A DNA stretch of 64,000 bases from Pleurocapsa minor GSE-CHR-MK 17-07R (GCA_019359125.1 JAHHHY010000001.1:496001-560000); one strand, 5' to 3'. Counted from the first letter of the stretch, positions 7,942 through 17,058 are shown. A program made the numbers and translations. The notes: generated by a model not told the origin, from the letters alone.

Positions 7942-9539
7942 TGCGTCTTACTTCGCGCATTCAGTCTGGTGAGCACACCAGATTTTTCCTTCTGGCGTTC
8001 TTATTCTTTATCAATTCGATGGTGCTGGAATCCAATGAGGTGGTCGCCACCACTGGTTTCATCAGCAGCGTTGGTGTGCCGCAGATCGTCGTCGTGTGGG
8101 CCATTGACATGGCGATTGTGATCTTTACTTCGGGACTGTATTCGCTATTCGTCGATCGTACCAAGCGTGGTCGCCTGGCGATCATCCTCTACTTTGTATT
8201 CTGTGTTGTCTACATGGGGATGTTTGCCCTGTTCCAGCTGACCGAGTCTGATGCGGTATACGGACTGCTGTTGGTGGTGACGGACCAACAATGGCTGTTA
8301 TTTCCGCTGGTAATCTGGGCGCTGGCCAACGATGTTTTTTCTATTGCCGAGGCCAAGCGCTTGTTTCCCATCCTGGCGATTGCGGCCTTCTCGGGCGGCA
8401 TCGTTGGTAACGTGGTGGCTGCCAATATTTCGCGTTTTGTCACGGAGAGTTATCAGCTTCTGCTGTTCAATGCAGTCCTGATCCTGGTCGGTGGATTTGT
8501 GCTGGTATGGGCTGTTCCACGCCTGAAGATGGCCAATCGCGCCTCACACGAAGGGGAAAAACTGCTCGATTCACTGCGTGAAGGCATCGGCTTTATTCGC
8601 GAAGTGCCCATTTTTCGTTACCTCACACTGTCAATGGTGCTGCTGGGCATTGGTTTGAATGCCATCGAGTTCGACTTTCTGTATAACGTCAATACGGGCA
8701 TCACCAATCCGGCCGATGTGCAGGCATTCTACGGGGGCTTTAAAGTTGCCGTTGCGGTCTCCTTGTTTATCCTGCAGGGTTTGGTAGCTGGCTGGTTGCT
8801 GAATAAGCTGGGATTTCGCCATATCTTTACCAGTCTGCCCACCGCGATGATTACAGGTCTGTCACTGGCGTTGTTCTTCCCCAGCCTGATGGGTGTCGTG
8901 ATCGGCAACTTTGTTGTACGTATCATTAAAGTGGGCATTGATGAGCCTTCGATCAAAGCCTTTCAGGGCCTGGTGCCGGACGAGCGCCGTGGTCGGGTGA
9001 GTGCATTCCTCGATGGATATCTTTTTCCGTTTGGGTCAATTCTCAGCTGTGTCATGATCGGTGCGCTGATGATCGCCGTGGGCAATAACACCCTGCCCCA
9101 CAGCACTGCCCGTGCCACTTATCTGACTTTGGCGATTGTGGCCGCGGCGATTGCCTTGTTCTCGGCATCGCACATCGCATCCAGCTATGACAGCAGCATG
9201 CTGAACTGGCGTCTGAAGCGCAGAAAGCGCGATACCGCCGGTTCAATTGATTCGCCAGAAGGCACCCCGAATCAGCCACGCCGGACGACTAAATTGCTGG
9301 ATATTCTGATCGATGATAAGCCGCGCGAGAATATTCGCCAGGCAATTCAGGCTGCAGCGGTCCCGACCGAGCCGAAGGGAATGGAGCCACGCTCAACAGA
9401 AAGTGCGCCTGATGCCATTGACAGTCTGTTGTCTGCTGTGCCCGTAAAGAGAAAGAGAATCGATCCTCTGGGATCACTACTCGAAAATGACGACAAAACC
9501 GCTAAGCCGAACCCTTCAGCACCGCCGGATCGCGATTGA
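7941..9539 (+). CDS. Multi-pass transporter, ATP/ADP-translocase-like MFS relative
   Basis: The protein has 532 residues. About 410 form some 12 membrane segments, beginning FFLLAFLFFINSMVLE. The motif AKRLFPILAIAAFSGGIVGN resembles the NTT/Npt1 (ATP:ADP antiporter) branch of the MFS superfamily, as does RGRVSAFLDGYLFPFG. The last ~120 residues form a polar, charged cytoplasmic tail with repeated KRK tracts and IDSLLSAVPVKRK, which is unusual for the family. The substrate cannot be read from sequence. The start overlaps the speD stop (TAATG), so the two are translationally coupled. The 3' end overlaps the acetyltransferase gene by 53 nt. Confidence 0.7.
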   Translation: MRLTSRIQSGEHTRFFLLAFLFFINSMVLESNEVVATTGFISSVGVPQIVVVWAIDMAIVIFTSGLYSLFVDRTKRGRLAIILYFVFCVVYMGMFALFQLTESDAVYGLLLVVTDQQWLLFPLVIWALANDVFSIAEAKRLFPILAIAAFSGGIVGNVVAANISRFVTESYQLLLFNAVLILVGGFVLVWAVPRLKMANRASHEGEKLLDSLREGIGFIREVPIFRYLTLSMVLLGIGLNAIEFDFLYNVNTGITNPADVQAFYGGFKVAVAVSLFILQGLVAGWLLNKLGFRHIFTSLPTAMITGLSLALFFPSLMGVVIGNFVVRIIKVGIDEPSIKAFQGLVPDERRGRVSAFLDGYLFPFGSILSCVMIGALMIAVGNNTLPHSTARATYLTLAIVAAAIALFSASHIASSYDSSMLNWRLKRRKRDTAGSIDSPEGTPNQPRRTTKLLDILIDDKPRENIRQAIQAAAVPTEPKGMEPRSTESAPDAIDSLLSAVPVKRKRIDPLGSLLENDDKTAKPNPSAPPDRD

Positions 9540-10245
9540 TGCCTATTGGGCATCGTTTATCGGATGTGATGCTGCGCGAATTCATGATGCGTCGCCCACG
9601 CCGGTCATTGTGAACCCGGAGATCGACCGTCTGATCGCTTATTGTCCGCTCGATGCAGGTGCGACGGTTGCGGTTCAGGATGTCAGCCTGCTGGACCTTG
9701 GCAGGAAAGTGCAGCTGTTACTTCAGGATGGCGTCACGGGTCCGCAGGCTGTGCAGCACGAGCGGTCGCTGCGAGAGCTGTGCGCGTCCGAAGGTCTGTA
9801 CCATGTCTATGGCCCAGCGATGCTCCACTACCTAAAAGACGAATCGGTTCGGGAGATATCATCGTATCAGCCCGTGAGGCTGGGTGCTGCCGATAGCGGC
9901 TTATTGGATGAGTTTCTCTTCAGCCTGAATCTGGTGCGTGAGTATTCGCTGACTGATTCTGAAGTATTTCCGTATGCAGTCGGTATCTTTATGGATGACC
10001 AGATGGTGGCCTACGGCACGGTGCGTGTGTGGGCCGATACATTGGCCGAGATATTTCTGGATGTGCTGCAAAAATATCGTGGTCGCGGGATTGGGAAAAG
10101 CCTGGTCACGCATCTGACGAGCTGGGTTCTGGAAAATACGCCATGGATTCCCCAATACGACGCAGAAGTGACCAATGTGCATTCAATGTCATTGGCCAGC
10201 AGGTGCGGTTATAGCCCCTATGTGGTGGCGCTGTTCGCGTCTTAG
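9487..10245 (+). CDS. GNAT-family N-acetyltransferase
   Basis: The protein has 252 residues. The C-terminal half carries a GNAT fold, with the acetyl-CoA loop in KYRGRGIGKSLVTHL (R-x-x-G-x-G) and a closing strand VTNVHSMSLASRCGY. The N-terminal ~120 residues look like a degenerate partner domain, as in other two-lobed GNAT proteins. The acceptor substrate is unknown. The annotated start lies inside the end of the transporter gene (53-nt overlap in another frame), and no convincing ribosome site is seen, so a later start is possible. It is probably the last gene of the speD operon. Confidence 0.8.
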   Translation: MTTKPLSRTLQHRRIAIDAYWASFIGCDAARIHDASPTPVIVNPEIDRLIAYCPLDAGATVAVQDVSLLDLGRKVQLLLQDGVTGPQAVQHERSLRELCASEGLYHVYGPAMLHYLKDESVREISSYQPVRLGAADSGLLDEFLFSLNLVREYSLTDSEVFPYAVGIFMDDQMVAYGTVRVWADTLAEIFLDVLQKYRGRGIGKSLVTHLTSWVLENTPWIPQYDAEVTNVHSMSLASRCGYSPYVVALFAS

Positions 10246-10276
10246 GCGGAATATGACGGATTTAGGGTGAAATTTG

Positions 10277-10285
10277 TGCTATAGT
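10277..10285 (+). promoter_or_regulatory. Extended -10 promoter for the ECF-S/HAMP protein gene
   Basis: TGC directly precedes TATAGT (10280-10285), an extended -10 element 62 nt before the ATG at 10347. The -35 position is poor, as is common with extended -10 promoters. GGAG at 10333 serves as ribosome site. Confidence 0.5.
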
Positions 10286-10346
10286 CTAGCAAGGATCATT
10301 TTTCGGGAAGTCATCGGATCAGACAGAAACACATGGAGTCAACGAT

Positions 10347-11666
10347 ATGGCATTAGCAAGGCGTGACAACGCAAAGCTGGCATTGGGCCGGCGGGAACTG
10401 ATTGCGATGGTGGTTGGCATCGCTCTGTTTGCTGGATTGTCTTATGCCACGAATTATGCCAACCTGGCAGGCTCCATTGGTGTAGATATCCGTCCTGCCG
10501 TAGCCATTCCCATCTTCTTCGGGTTTGTTTTTGGGCCTGTGGTGGGTTTCGGTGTCGGGTTTGCGGGTAACATGCTGTTTGACCTCTCGGTTGGATACAT
10601 CCCATCTGGTGATTTGTCCGGTGGCATCATCTCTCAGTTCTATCTGAACTGGCAGGTTGGCAACGGCCTGAGTGGTTTGATTCCCGGCATTATGGCCATG
10701 TATCACCGCAAGTATCTGTCGGTTGGGGATCATCTGCACGCTGTCGTATATATGGTTCTCGGCGTCGCGATTGGCATGGGCTTCCCGTCATTTACCGACG
10801 TGCTGATCTATCCCGATTTTCCGCTTAGTTCAGCCCTGAATGACACATTCCTGCCTATTTTCGGCCACAACATGCTGAGCACGCTGCTGTTTGTGCCGCT
10901 CATGCTCTACAATTTCGAGCGCATTGATATCGAATACATCCGCTCTGGACAATGGCTGCGTTCCGGCCTGCTCAAGCGTCAATTGCTGATGATTGTTATC
11001 TCGGCTGCGCTTCCCACAGTGCTGCTCAGTTTCTTCCTGATTTCACAGGACAGTCAGGTGCAGCAGCTTAATCAGACCATCAGCACTCTGACAAGCTCAC
11101 TCGAAGATGCCCCAGCAGAAATTGCGACGCAATCAGAACTGACATACAAGCTGCTTATCGCCATCGGGTTTACGCTCACACTCACCCTTGTGAATGCGAC
11201 GCTGCTCTCGCAGAGCATCTCTCGCCCGCTGCTGAATCTGACCGACTCTGCCCGTGCCATGAAAGTCGGTAAGCTGACACTGGAACAGGCGACGGAGCTT
11301 AAGAATAGTACGGGCAGTGACGAAGTAGCGGAGTTGAGCAGTCAGTTTGGCGGCATGGCCCTGGAAGTCATCGCTCGTGAAGAGACGCTGAAGCGACAGG
11401 TCGAATCACTCCGGATTGAGGTCGACCTTGCAAAGCAACAGAAGCAGGTGTCTGAAATTACCGATTCCGAGTTTTTCCGTGATCTTCAGGGTAAGGCTCG
11501 TTCGCTGCGTATGCGTGAACAGCGTGCGGCCGCGGCAGCAGCAGTTGCAGAATCCACACCAGTTGCAATTCCTGAGTCCGCAGATCCTGAAGAAACGCGT
11601 CCGCCCACTAAATCTGATGCTCTGCTGGCTGCCATCGACGAGAGCGAATCCAAGTCTGCTGAGTAA
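10347..11666 (+). CDS. Membrane protein: ECF-S-like region fused to HAMP and coiled coil
   Basis: The protein has 439 residues. Residues ~12-210 form about six membrane segments resembling ECF transporter substrate-binding (S) components; note FGPVVGFGVGFAGNMLFD. A further segment, an extracytoplasmic stretch and another membrane helix follow, then a HAMP linker (SQSISRPLLNLTDSARAM). The tail contains EVDLAKQQKQVSEI and SEFFRDLQGKARSLRMRE, a coil motif I associate with HAMP-linked cyclases and phosphatases of cyanobacteria and Chloroflexota. No kinase, cyclase or methyl-accepting output domain is present. It may be a sensor that signals through a partner. It is transcribed from its own promoter, and P450 follows 24 nt later. 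Confidence 0.65.
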   Translation: MALARRDNAKLALGRRELIAMVVGIALFAGLSYATNYANLAGSIGVDIRPAVAIPIFFGFVFGPVVGFGVGFAGNMLFDLSVGYIPSGDLSGGIISQFYLNWQVGNGLSGLIPGIMAMYHRKYLSVGDHLHAVVYMVLGVAIGMGFPSFTDVLIYPDFPLSSALNDTFLPIFGHNMLSTLLFVPLMLYNFERIDIEYIRSGQWLRSGLLKRQLLMIVISAALPTVLLSFFLISQDSQVQQLNQTISTLTSSLEDAPAEIATQSELTYKLLIAIGFTLTLTLVNATLLSQSISRPLLNLTDSARAMKVGKLTLEQATELKNSTGSDEVAELSSQFGGMALEVIAREETLKRQVESLRIEVDLAKQQKQVSEITDSEFFRDLQGKARSLRMREQRAAAAAAVAESTPVAIPESADPEETRPPTKSDALLAAIDESESKSAE

Positions 11667-11690
11667 CGACGGCAGCAGTGAGTTAGTCTT

Positions 11691-13133
11691 ATGAAGTCAT
11701 TTGCTGATTTGCCCTCCCTGCCCCGCATCGCGGACAACTGGGAGGGCAATGCGCTGGCGTTTACGCGCGATCCCCTCACCTACATGAATCGCCTGGTATC
11801 TCTTGGCCCTGTATCTGCCCTGGTTGAAGGCGGAAACGGTGCGATTATGTATCCGGATACCGGATGCGCTGGCACCGTGTTCGTGTTTGGCCCGGAACTC
11901 AATCGCCAGGTGCTCACACAAACGGATGTGTTTCTCTCGGGTCCTATCATCGGGCCCGTGTTTGGTGAGTGGAAGCACGATCCCCGTATGAGCATGTTGC
12001 AACGCGTGGGCACTGGTTTGTTCAGCCTGAATGGCGCCGAACATCAGCGACAACGCCGGCTGATTCAGCCCGCGTTTCACCGCAAGCAAATTGACCAGTA
12101 TCACACAAGTATGGTCTCGATTGCCGAAGAAACGCTGCATACCTGGCATGCTGGTCAACGCATTGATTTCCAGCGAGAAATGTTTGCACATACGCTAACG
12201 GTTGCCGGGCGCACGTTGTTTGGACAGGACTTCTCCGGCGATGCAGACCACCTCGGCACAATCATCCAGCATTGGCTGGAGCTGATTCCGCTCGTTGCGG
12301 TCTCGCCTGCGGACAGCGATATGGAAGAATTCCTCGATCTCAGTCGGCAGATTGACGAGCAGATCCGCGCGTTGATCGCGTCCAAACGCACTGGGCAATC
12401 CGACGGTCATAATGTGCTGGGCGATTTGGTTACGATGACGGACGATGAGGGTGGGCAGCTTTCAGAGAACGAACTGATTGGCCATATCAATATTCTGCTC
12501 ACGGCCGGCCATGAGACGACGGCAAACGCGCTCTCTTGGACTATCTTCCTGCTCGCCCAGCATCCGCGAGTCATGCATGCGGTCATGGATGAGCTGGACC
12601 AGGTGTTGGGCGACAGCCTCCCCACGCTGGAGACTCTTGGCAGGCTGCACCTGCTAGATCGTGTCATCCGCGAAAGCATGCGACTAGTGCCGCCAGTGAC
12701 GATTGGCGCGCGCGTTATGGCAGCAGACGCCGTTGTCGGTGGCTACACCCTCACCCGTGGAACAGAGATTGTGTTTAGCCACTACCATACGCATCATGAC
12801 CCGACAATCTATCCCGAGCCAATGACTTTCCGGCCGGATCGCTGGCTGACGATTCAACCGGATGCTTACCAGTATCTGCCCTTCAGCGCAGGCACCAAGA
12901 TGTGCATTGGTGCGCCGTTTGCCCTGCTGGAAATTAAAACGACCCTCGCGATGATGCTCCAGCGATTCAGCTTCCGTGTGGAAGACAATGCAGTGATCGA
13001 TCGCTTGGTGTGGGTGCCCTTGCGCCCTGATAATATGCCAATCGTGCTGCATGAGCGGGATGCACGATTTGACCACCCGTCAGTTGTGTTCGGAAATATT
13101 CGCGATATGATCGCCATTCCCCGGCCGGATTAA
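11691..13133 (+). CDS. Cytochrome P450
   Basis: This 480-residue soluble P450 has every core motif: the I-helix oxygen-binding AGHETTANALSW (Glu275-Thr276), the K-helix ExxR pair (Glu328, Arg331) in ESMRLVPPV, the FRPDRW segment, and the heme loop FSAGTKMCIG with thiolate ligand Cys405. No reductase or ferredoxin is fused or adjacent, so electrons must come from elsewhere. The sequence looks most like the CYP110/CYP102-type group that acts on fatty acids or terpenoids, but I cannot assign a substrate. It may be co-transcribed with the ECF-S/HAMP gene upstream. Its stop overlaps that of the convergent oxidoreductase gene in TTAA. Confidence 0.93.
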   Translation: MKSFADLPSLPRIADNWEGNALAFTRDPLTYMNRLVSLGPVSALVEGGNGAIMYPDTGCAGTVFVFGPELNRQVLTQTDVFLSGPIIGPVFGEWKHDPRMSMLQRVGTGLFSLNGAEHQRQRRLIQPAFHRKQIDQYHTSMVSIAEETLHTWHAGQRIDFQREMFAHTLTVAGRTLFGQDFSGDADHLGTIIQHWLELIPLVAVSPADSDMEEFLDLSRQIDEQIRALIASKRTGQSDGHNVLGDLVTMTDDEGGQLSENELIGHINILLTAGHETTANALSWTIFLLAQHPRVMHAVMDELDQVLGDSLPTLETLGRLHLLDRVIRESMRLVPPVTIGARVMAADAVVGGYTLTRGTEIVFSHYHTHHDPTIYPEPMTFRPDRWLTIQPDAYQYLPFSAGTKMCIGAPFALLEIKTTLAMMLQRFSFRVEDNAVIDRLVWVPLRPDNMPIVLHERDARFDHPSVVFGNIRDMIAIPRPD

Positions 13134-14143
13134 GCCTGCATCGCCACCGGCTTCCCGGTGCGCGCCGACTCATAAGCCGCCTGTACGATGCGCACGGCCT
13201 GCAGCCCGTCTTCTCCGGTCACTTTCGGCGTCCGGTTCTCCATGATCGACGCGATGAATTCGTCCACCATCGCCTGATTTGCATCAGATCCCCATGAGGT
13301 TAAGGCTGCGCGTTGATTCTGATGGCTGTAAACCGTCAGTTTTTGTCGAAAGGCGTTCATACTGGCAAAACCGCCCTCCCCCACCCAATCAATCGTCAGG
13401 CCACCCCACGTTGGATAATACGCCGGCTTGCTCCAGCTGCAATCAATGGTGGCGAAGGTTCCGTTTGCGAATCGCAGACTGACCAGGGCGCCGGTCTCCA
13501 CATCAGGGGCTTCCTTGTTGTACAGGATGTGATTGGACTGAGCGTAGACCTCGGTGACCTCTGAATTCAGCGTCCAGCGCAGCACGTCGGCAACATGCAC
13601 GATGTGGTCCTGCATCGCGCCGCCACCGGCCAGTTCCGGATCGACAAACCAACTGCGATGATAATGTGGGCACTCTCCCTGATTGGTCGCATTGATCCCG
13701 AAGATTCGGCCCAGCTTGCCGTCCCTGACCAGCTGATGCATGGTCAGCATAGGCGCACTAAAGCGCATGGGAAATGCGGTCATCAGATGAACACCGGCCT
13801 GGGCGCAGGACGCCACCATGTGTTCAGCGTCCTGCACCGTGGTGGCAAGCGGCTTTTCGCACAACACATGTACACCCGCCGCTGCTGCTTCCACCACAGC
13901 AGATGTGTGGCGAGAATTTTCAGTACACACAATAACAGCATCCACGCCCGCCCGCAGTAGTTCGCTCAGCGTCGCGAATACCGGGACGCCGACCCTGCCT
14001 GCAAACCGTCGTGCACGCGCTGCATCATCGTCAGTGACCCCAACCAGCGTCACATTTGGATTCTTCAGCAGATTATTGAGATAGGATTCGGCGTGAATGT
14101 GTGCAAAACTGACCAGCCCCACCCGAACATCAGCGCTCATCAT
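13130..14143 (-). CDS. Gfo/Idh/MocA-family oxidoreductase (second copy in operon)
   Basis: This 337-residue NAD(P)-dependent oxidoreductase has an N-terminal Rossmann domain beginning VRVGLVSFAHIHAESYLNNL, the catalytic-lysine motif LCEKPLATT, and a C-terminal substrate domain with MQDHIVHVADVLRW (Asp/His pair). Family members oxidise or rearrange sugars, inositols and amino sugars. It is the last gene of the leftward sugar operon, and ATGA overlap with the preceding paralogue shows translational coupling. The paired paralogues may catalyse successive oxidation steps on the imported sugar. The exact substrate is not readable from sequence. Confidence 0.88.
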   Translation of the reverse strand: MMSADVRVGLVSFAHIHAESYLNNLLKNPNVTLVGVTDDDAARARRFAGRVGVPVFATLSELLRAGVDAVIVCTENSRHTSAVVEAAAAGVHVLCEKPLATTVQDAEHMVASCAQAGVHLMTAFPMRFSAPMLTMHQLVRDGKLGRIFGINATNQGECPHYHRSWFVDPELAGGGAMQDHIVHVADVLRWTLNSEVTEVYAQSNHILYNKEAPDVETGALVSLRFANGTFATIDCSWSKPAYYPTWGGLTIDWVGEGGFASMNAFRQKLTVYSHQNQRAALTSWGSDANQAMVDEFIASIMENRTPKVTGEDGLQAVRIVQAAYESARTGKPVAMQA

Positions 14144-15144
14144 ATGTCTCCGTTGGTAACCGGGGTAACTGGCTGGCCCGTTCGTGCGGATTCAATCGCC
14201 GCCATCCCGATAGCGAGTGCAGCCAAAGCATCTTCGGCCGTGACGCGAGGCGCTGCACCATGTTCCAGCACTTGTATAAAGTGCCTGATTTCTGCCGTAT
14301 ATGGATCTTCAAGCAGCGGGCTGGTGGGCACCGCAATATCAGCCTGTGCATCAGCCTTTTTGTGAAAATAAATCTCAAGTGGGGTCGAGCTTCCCGTAGG
14401 ATGCTCAATCAGGCCTTCGCTGCCGGCAATTTCCAGCGCCGTGCGGAACAGCGGCGCGGGGTATGCCCAGCTTCCTTCGACATTACTGAGCGCACCATTA
14501 CGATGCTTCAGTGTCACCAGCCCATAGTCCAGCGGTGCAGACGGATCCTTCCCGCTCACGCTCTGGGCATACACGCTTTCCACGTCCCCAGCGATCCAGC
14601 GCGCGTAGTCAAAGTCATGCACCATCAGGTCCAGCATCATGCCGCCAGATTTTTCTGCGTCGTGAAACCAGCTGTTGGGCTGATTTCCACCTGGCTTGAA
14701 GCTGCATCGTGTCAGCCGCATCACGGCAACGCGCCCAATGTCCCCGCGCTCGACAATCTCTTTAGCGCTGGCATACTCCGGGAAAAAGCGCACGACATGG
14801 GCGATAAGCAATTTCACCCCAGACTCGCGACACACGCGAATCATCTCGATGCCCTGCTGGATAGTCCGCGCCAGCGGCTTTTCGCAAATGATATGCTTGC
14901 CCTTGGCAGCGGCCGCCAGCACGTGCTCATGATGAAGGTAGGTGGGCGTACAAATGTCGATAACGTCCACATAATCTAGCAGCGCATCCAGTGTCGGATA
15001 TATCCGGGCATTTGCCTGGGCCGCCAGTCTTTCTGCTGACGGCGGATCGAGTGAAATCAGCCCGACCACTTGTGCGTCAGTGCGCAGCCAGGCGTTCAGG
15101 TGTACAGCAGCCATGAAGCCGCTTCCCACGATACCTACACGCAT
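14140..15144 (-). CDS. Gfo/Idh/MocA-family oxidoreductase (first copy in operon)
   Basis: The protein has 334 residues. It begins MRVGIVGSGFMAAVHLNAWL, a clear NAD(P)-binding start, with IICEKPLARTIQQG as the catalytic-lysine motif and MMLDLMVHDFDYARW as the Asp/His element of the C-terminal domain. It is only distantly like its downstream paralogue, so this is not a recent duplication. The start codon overlaps the permease stop by one base, placing it firmly in the transport operon. A role in converting the imported carbohydrate is inferred from that linkage. Confidence 0.88.
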   Translation of the reverse strand: MRVGIVGSGFMAAVHLNAWLRTDAQVVGLISLDPPSAERLAAQANARIYPTLDALLDYVDVIDICTPTYLHHEHVLAAAAKGKHIICEKPLARTIQQGIEMIRVCRESGVKLLIAHVVRFFPEYASAKEIVERGDIGRVAVMRLTRCSFKPGGNQPNSWFHDAEKSGGMMLDLMVHDFDYARWIAGDVESVYAQSVSGKDPSAPLDYGLVTLKHRNGALSNVEGSWAYPAPLFRTALEIAGSEGLIEHPTGSSTPLEIYFHKKADAQADIAVPTSPLLEDPYTAEIRHFIQVLEHGAAPRVTAEDALAALAIGMAAIESARTGQPVTPVTNGDI

Positions 15145-16034
15145 TACTTGATTGCTCCCGCTGTGAGTCCGCGAATAAGCTGTCTGGAAAACAAGATATA
15201 GAGCAGGACGATCGGGATCATTGACAATGTCAGTGATGCCAGCACCGCATTCCAGTCATTCAGGAATTGACCGAGGAAGGTTTGTGCGCCCAAAGTCACT
15301 GTCTTGACAGACTCTGCAGGTGCCAGAATGAGTGGAAACCAAAGGTCATTCCAGACCGGAATCATGTTGAAGATGAGCACCGTCCCCAGGGCCGGTCGCA
15401 CCAGCGGCAGGACCAGCAGAAAGATTCGATACTCGCTTGCGCCGTCTACACGGGCTGCATCTTTCAGATCGCTTGGCACCTGGCGCATAAAGTTTGACAG
15501 CACAAATACGGCTAATGGCAGGCCGGATGCTGTGTACACTAGGATCAGACCGATATGGGTATTGATAAGCCCAAGGTCCACGATCAGTCGCAGCAGGCTG
15601 ACCGTGCCAAGGCGAATAGGAATCATGATGCCCAGCGAGAAATACAGCCCAAGGATCGTATTTCCACGGAACTTGTATTCGGTCAGGGCGAACGCCACCA
15701 TCGCCCCCAGGACCATAATCAATACCAGTGTGCCCATCGTAATGACGAGGCTGTTGAAGAAGTAAAGCGGAAAATTACCCCTGCTGAAGACAGTCTCATA
15801 TCCGATGAAGCTAAATGTCTCTGCTGTAGGAAGCGCATAGGGATTCCTGAAAATGGCCTGTCGTGCCTTGAACGAATTCAGGATGACCAGGATGACCGGA
15901 AATACAGCCAGTGCGGTGTATAGAATCAGGATGATGTGGGTGGCAATGCGTTGAATTGTTCGGCCAAAGAACTGACCGAATCGGCGTGGCGCGAGTTTGC
16001 GCGCAGTCAGGGTCGTCATCGGCTTAGAACTCAT
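15144..16034 (-). CDS. Sugar ABC transporter permease, MalG/LacG type
   Basis: This 296-residue inner-membrane permease has six membrane segments. The EAA loop, which contacts the ATPase, reads KDAARVDGASEYRIF followed by LLVLPLVRP. An N-terminal basic stretch precedes the first helix, and the protein ends RQLIRGLTAGAIK, as usual for this family. It overlaps the upstream permease gene by 11 nt. The second Met (residue 6) is an alternative start. The ATP-binding subunit is not in the window, so a shared MsmK/UgpC-like ATPase is probably used. Confidence 0.92.
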   Translation of the reverse strand: MSSKPMTTLTARKLAPRRFGQFFGRTIQRIATHIILILYTALAVFPVILVILNSFKARQAIFRNPYALPTAETFSFIGYETVFSRGNFPLYFFNSLVITMGTLVLIMVLGAMVAFALTEYKFRGNTILGLYFSLGIMIPIRLGTVSLLRLIVDLGLINTHIGLILVYTASGLPLAVFVLSNFMRQVPSDLKDAARVDGASEYRIFLLVLPLVRPALGTVLIFNMIPVWNDLWFPLILAPAESVKTVTLGAQTFLGQFLNDWNAVLASLTLSMIPIVLLYILFSRQLIRGLTAGAIK

Positions 16035-16959
16035 ACTGCCGCAGACGTGCCTGTATGCCGAGGAGATACACCACGACGCCGGTCAGAATAATCATGAACA
16101 TGATGCCTGCCACGGCAGCGCCCATGGTTGGGCTGGGTGGTGTGAGCTGGAAACCAAAAAATGTGCGGTAGAACAGAGTGCCCAGCAGATCGGTAGAGAA
16201 ATTTGGCCCTGCCAGCGCGCCCTGCATGGTGTAAACAAGATCGAATGCGTTGAAATTGCCCACGAACGTGAGCACGCTGACGACGCCAACGGTCGGAAGA
16301 ATCAGCGGGAACTTGATGCGCCAGAAGACGCCCCACGACGTAGCGCCATCCACGCGCGCCGCTTCGATGACCTCTTCAGGGATGCCGATGATGGCCACGA
16401 GAAACAACATCATCGGGATACCGACAAACTGCCATACGCTGATCAGCCCCAGCGTGTTCAGGGCCGATTCTGGCAGCCCCATCCATGGCGCTGCATCCAG
16501 GCCCACCAGGCCAAGCACGTCATCGGCGATGCCCCATATAGGATTCAGGATGATCGACCATATAAACCCAACCAACACGAAACTGAGGACTGTTGGCGTG
16601 AAGATCAGCGTGCGGTAGATGGCCCCTGTCCGCCGTGCAACACCCGCAAGTAGCGTGGCCAGCAGTAGAGCAATCGGATTCTGCACGAGCATGTGAATCG
16701 CAAAAAAGCGCACGTTGTTCTGCAGCGCACCCTGCACCCGCGGGCCAGAGAACTCACTCGTCAGCAGGGTCTGATAATTCTGGAAACCGACAAAGGTTTC
16801 TTCCTGCGGGCTTTCAGGATCTGGCGCAAACAGGCTGAGGCGCAAAGAATCAAAAAGCGGATAGACCATAAAGACGGTATAAATCAAAAAGGCCGGAGCC
16901 AGAAAAACAATAATATGCGTCGGGAATTTACGACGCGGGCCTCGCGCTAGCACACGCAT
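16024..16959 (-). CDS. Sugar ABC transporter permease, MalF/LacF type
   Basis: I place the start at the ATG at 16959, giving 311 residues (MRVLARGPRRKFP...), because a GGTGGT ribosome site lies just upstream and the region further up is occupied by a stem-loop. The frame itself is open to an ATG at 17010. Six membrane segments are evident, and the EAA loop is IEAARVDGATSWGVFW followed by RIKFPLILP. It pairs with the MalG-type permease encoded next. Length is normal for the family, unlike the 656-residue permease of the rightward operon. Confidence 0.9.
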   Translation of the reverse strand: MRVLARGPRRKFPTHIIVFLAPAFLIYTVFMVYPLFDSLRLSLFAPDPESPQEETFVGFQNYQTLLTSEFSGPRVQGALQNNVRFFAIHMLVQNPIALLLATLLAGVARRTGAIYRTLIFTPTVLSFVLVGFIWSIILNPIWGIADDVLGLVGLDAAPWMGLPESALNTLGLISVWQFVGIPMMLFLVAIIGIPEEVIEAARVDGATSWGVFWRIKFPLILPTVGVVSVLTFVGNFNAFDLVYTMQGALAGPNFSTDLLGTLFYRTFFGFQLTPPSPTMGAAVAGIMFMIILTGVVVYLLGIQARLRQYEF

Positions 16960-17001
16960 AAGCACCACCCTGATTACGAAGACCTGAGGATTCTGGTGCG
17001 A

Positions 17002-17046
17002 GGAAGGCACCCCCGAAATTTAATCCCTTAGCCGGGAGTGCCTTCC
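17002..17046 (-). other. Stem-loop between binding-protein and permease genes
   Basis: GGAAGGCAC (17002-17010) pairs perfectly with GTGCCTTCC (17038-17046), with partial extension inward. It begins 13 nt after the binding-protein stop and has no U-tract. Such structures often protect the upstream mRNA or reduce read-through, giving more binding protein than permease. Confidence 0.65.
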
Positions 17047-17058
17047 ATTAGTTCAGAA

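Noticed and set aside
14260-14979. 239-codon plus-strand ORF opposite a Gfo/Idh/MocA gene
   Set aside because: It is antisense to the Rossmann and CEKPLA motifs of a convincing gene, with low-complexity His/Arg composition.
16997-17049. Rho-independent terminator for the leftward binding-protein gene
   Set aside because: The stem is strong but lacks a U-run and the operon clearly continues into the permease genes; it was recorded as a stem-loop instead.
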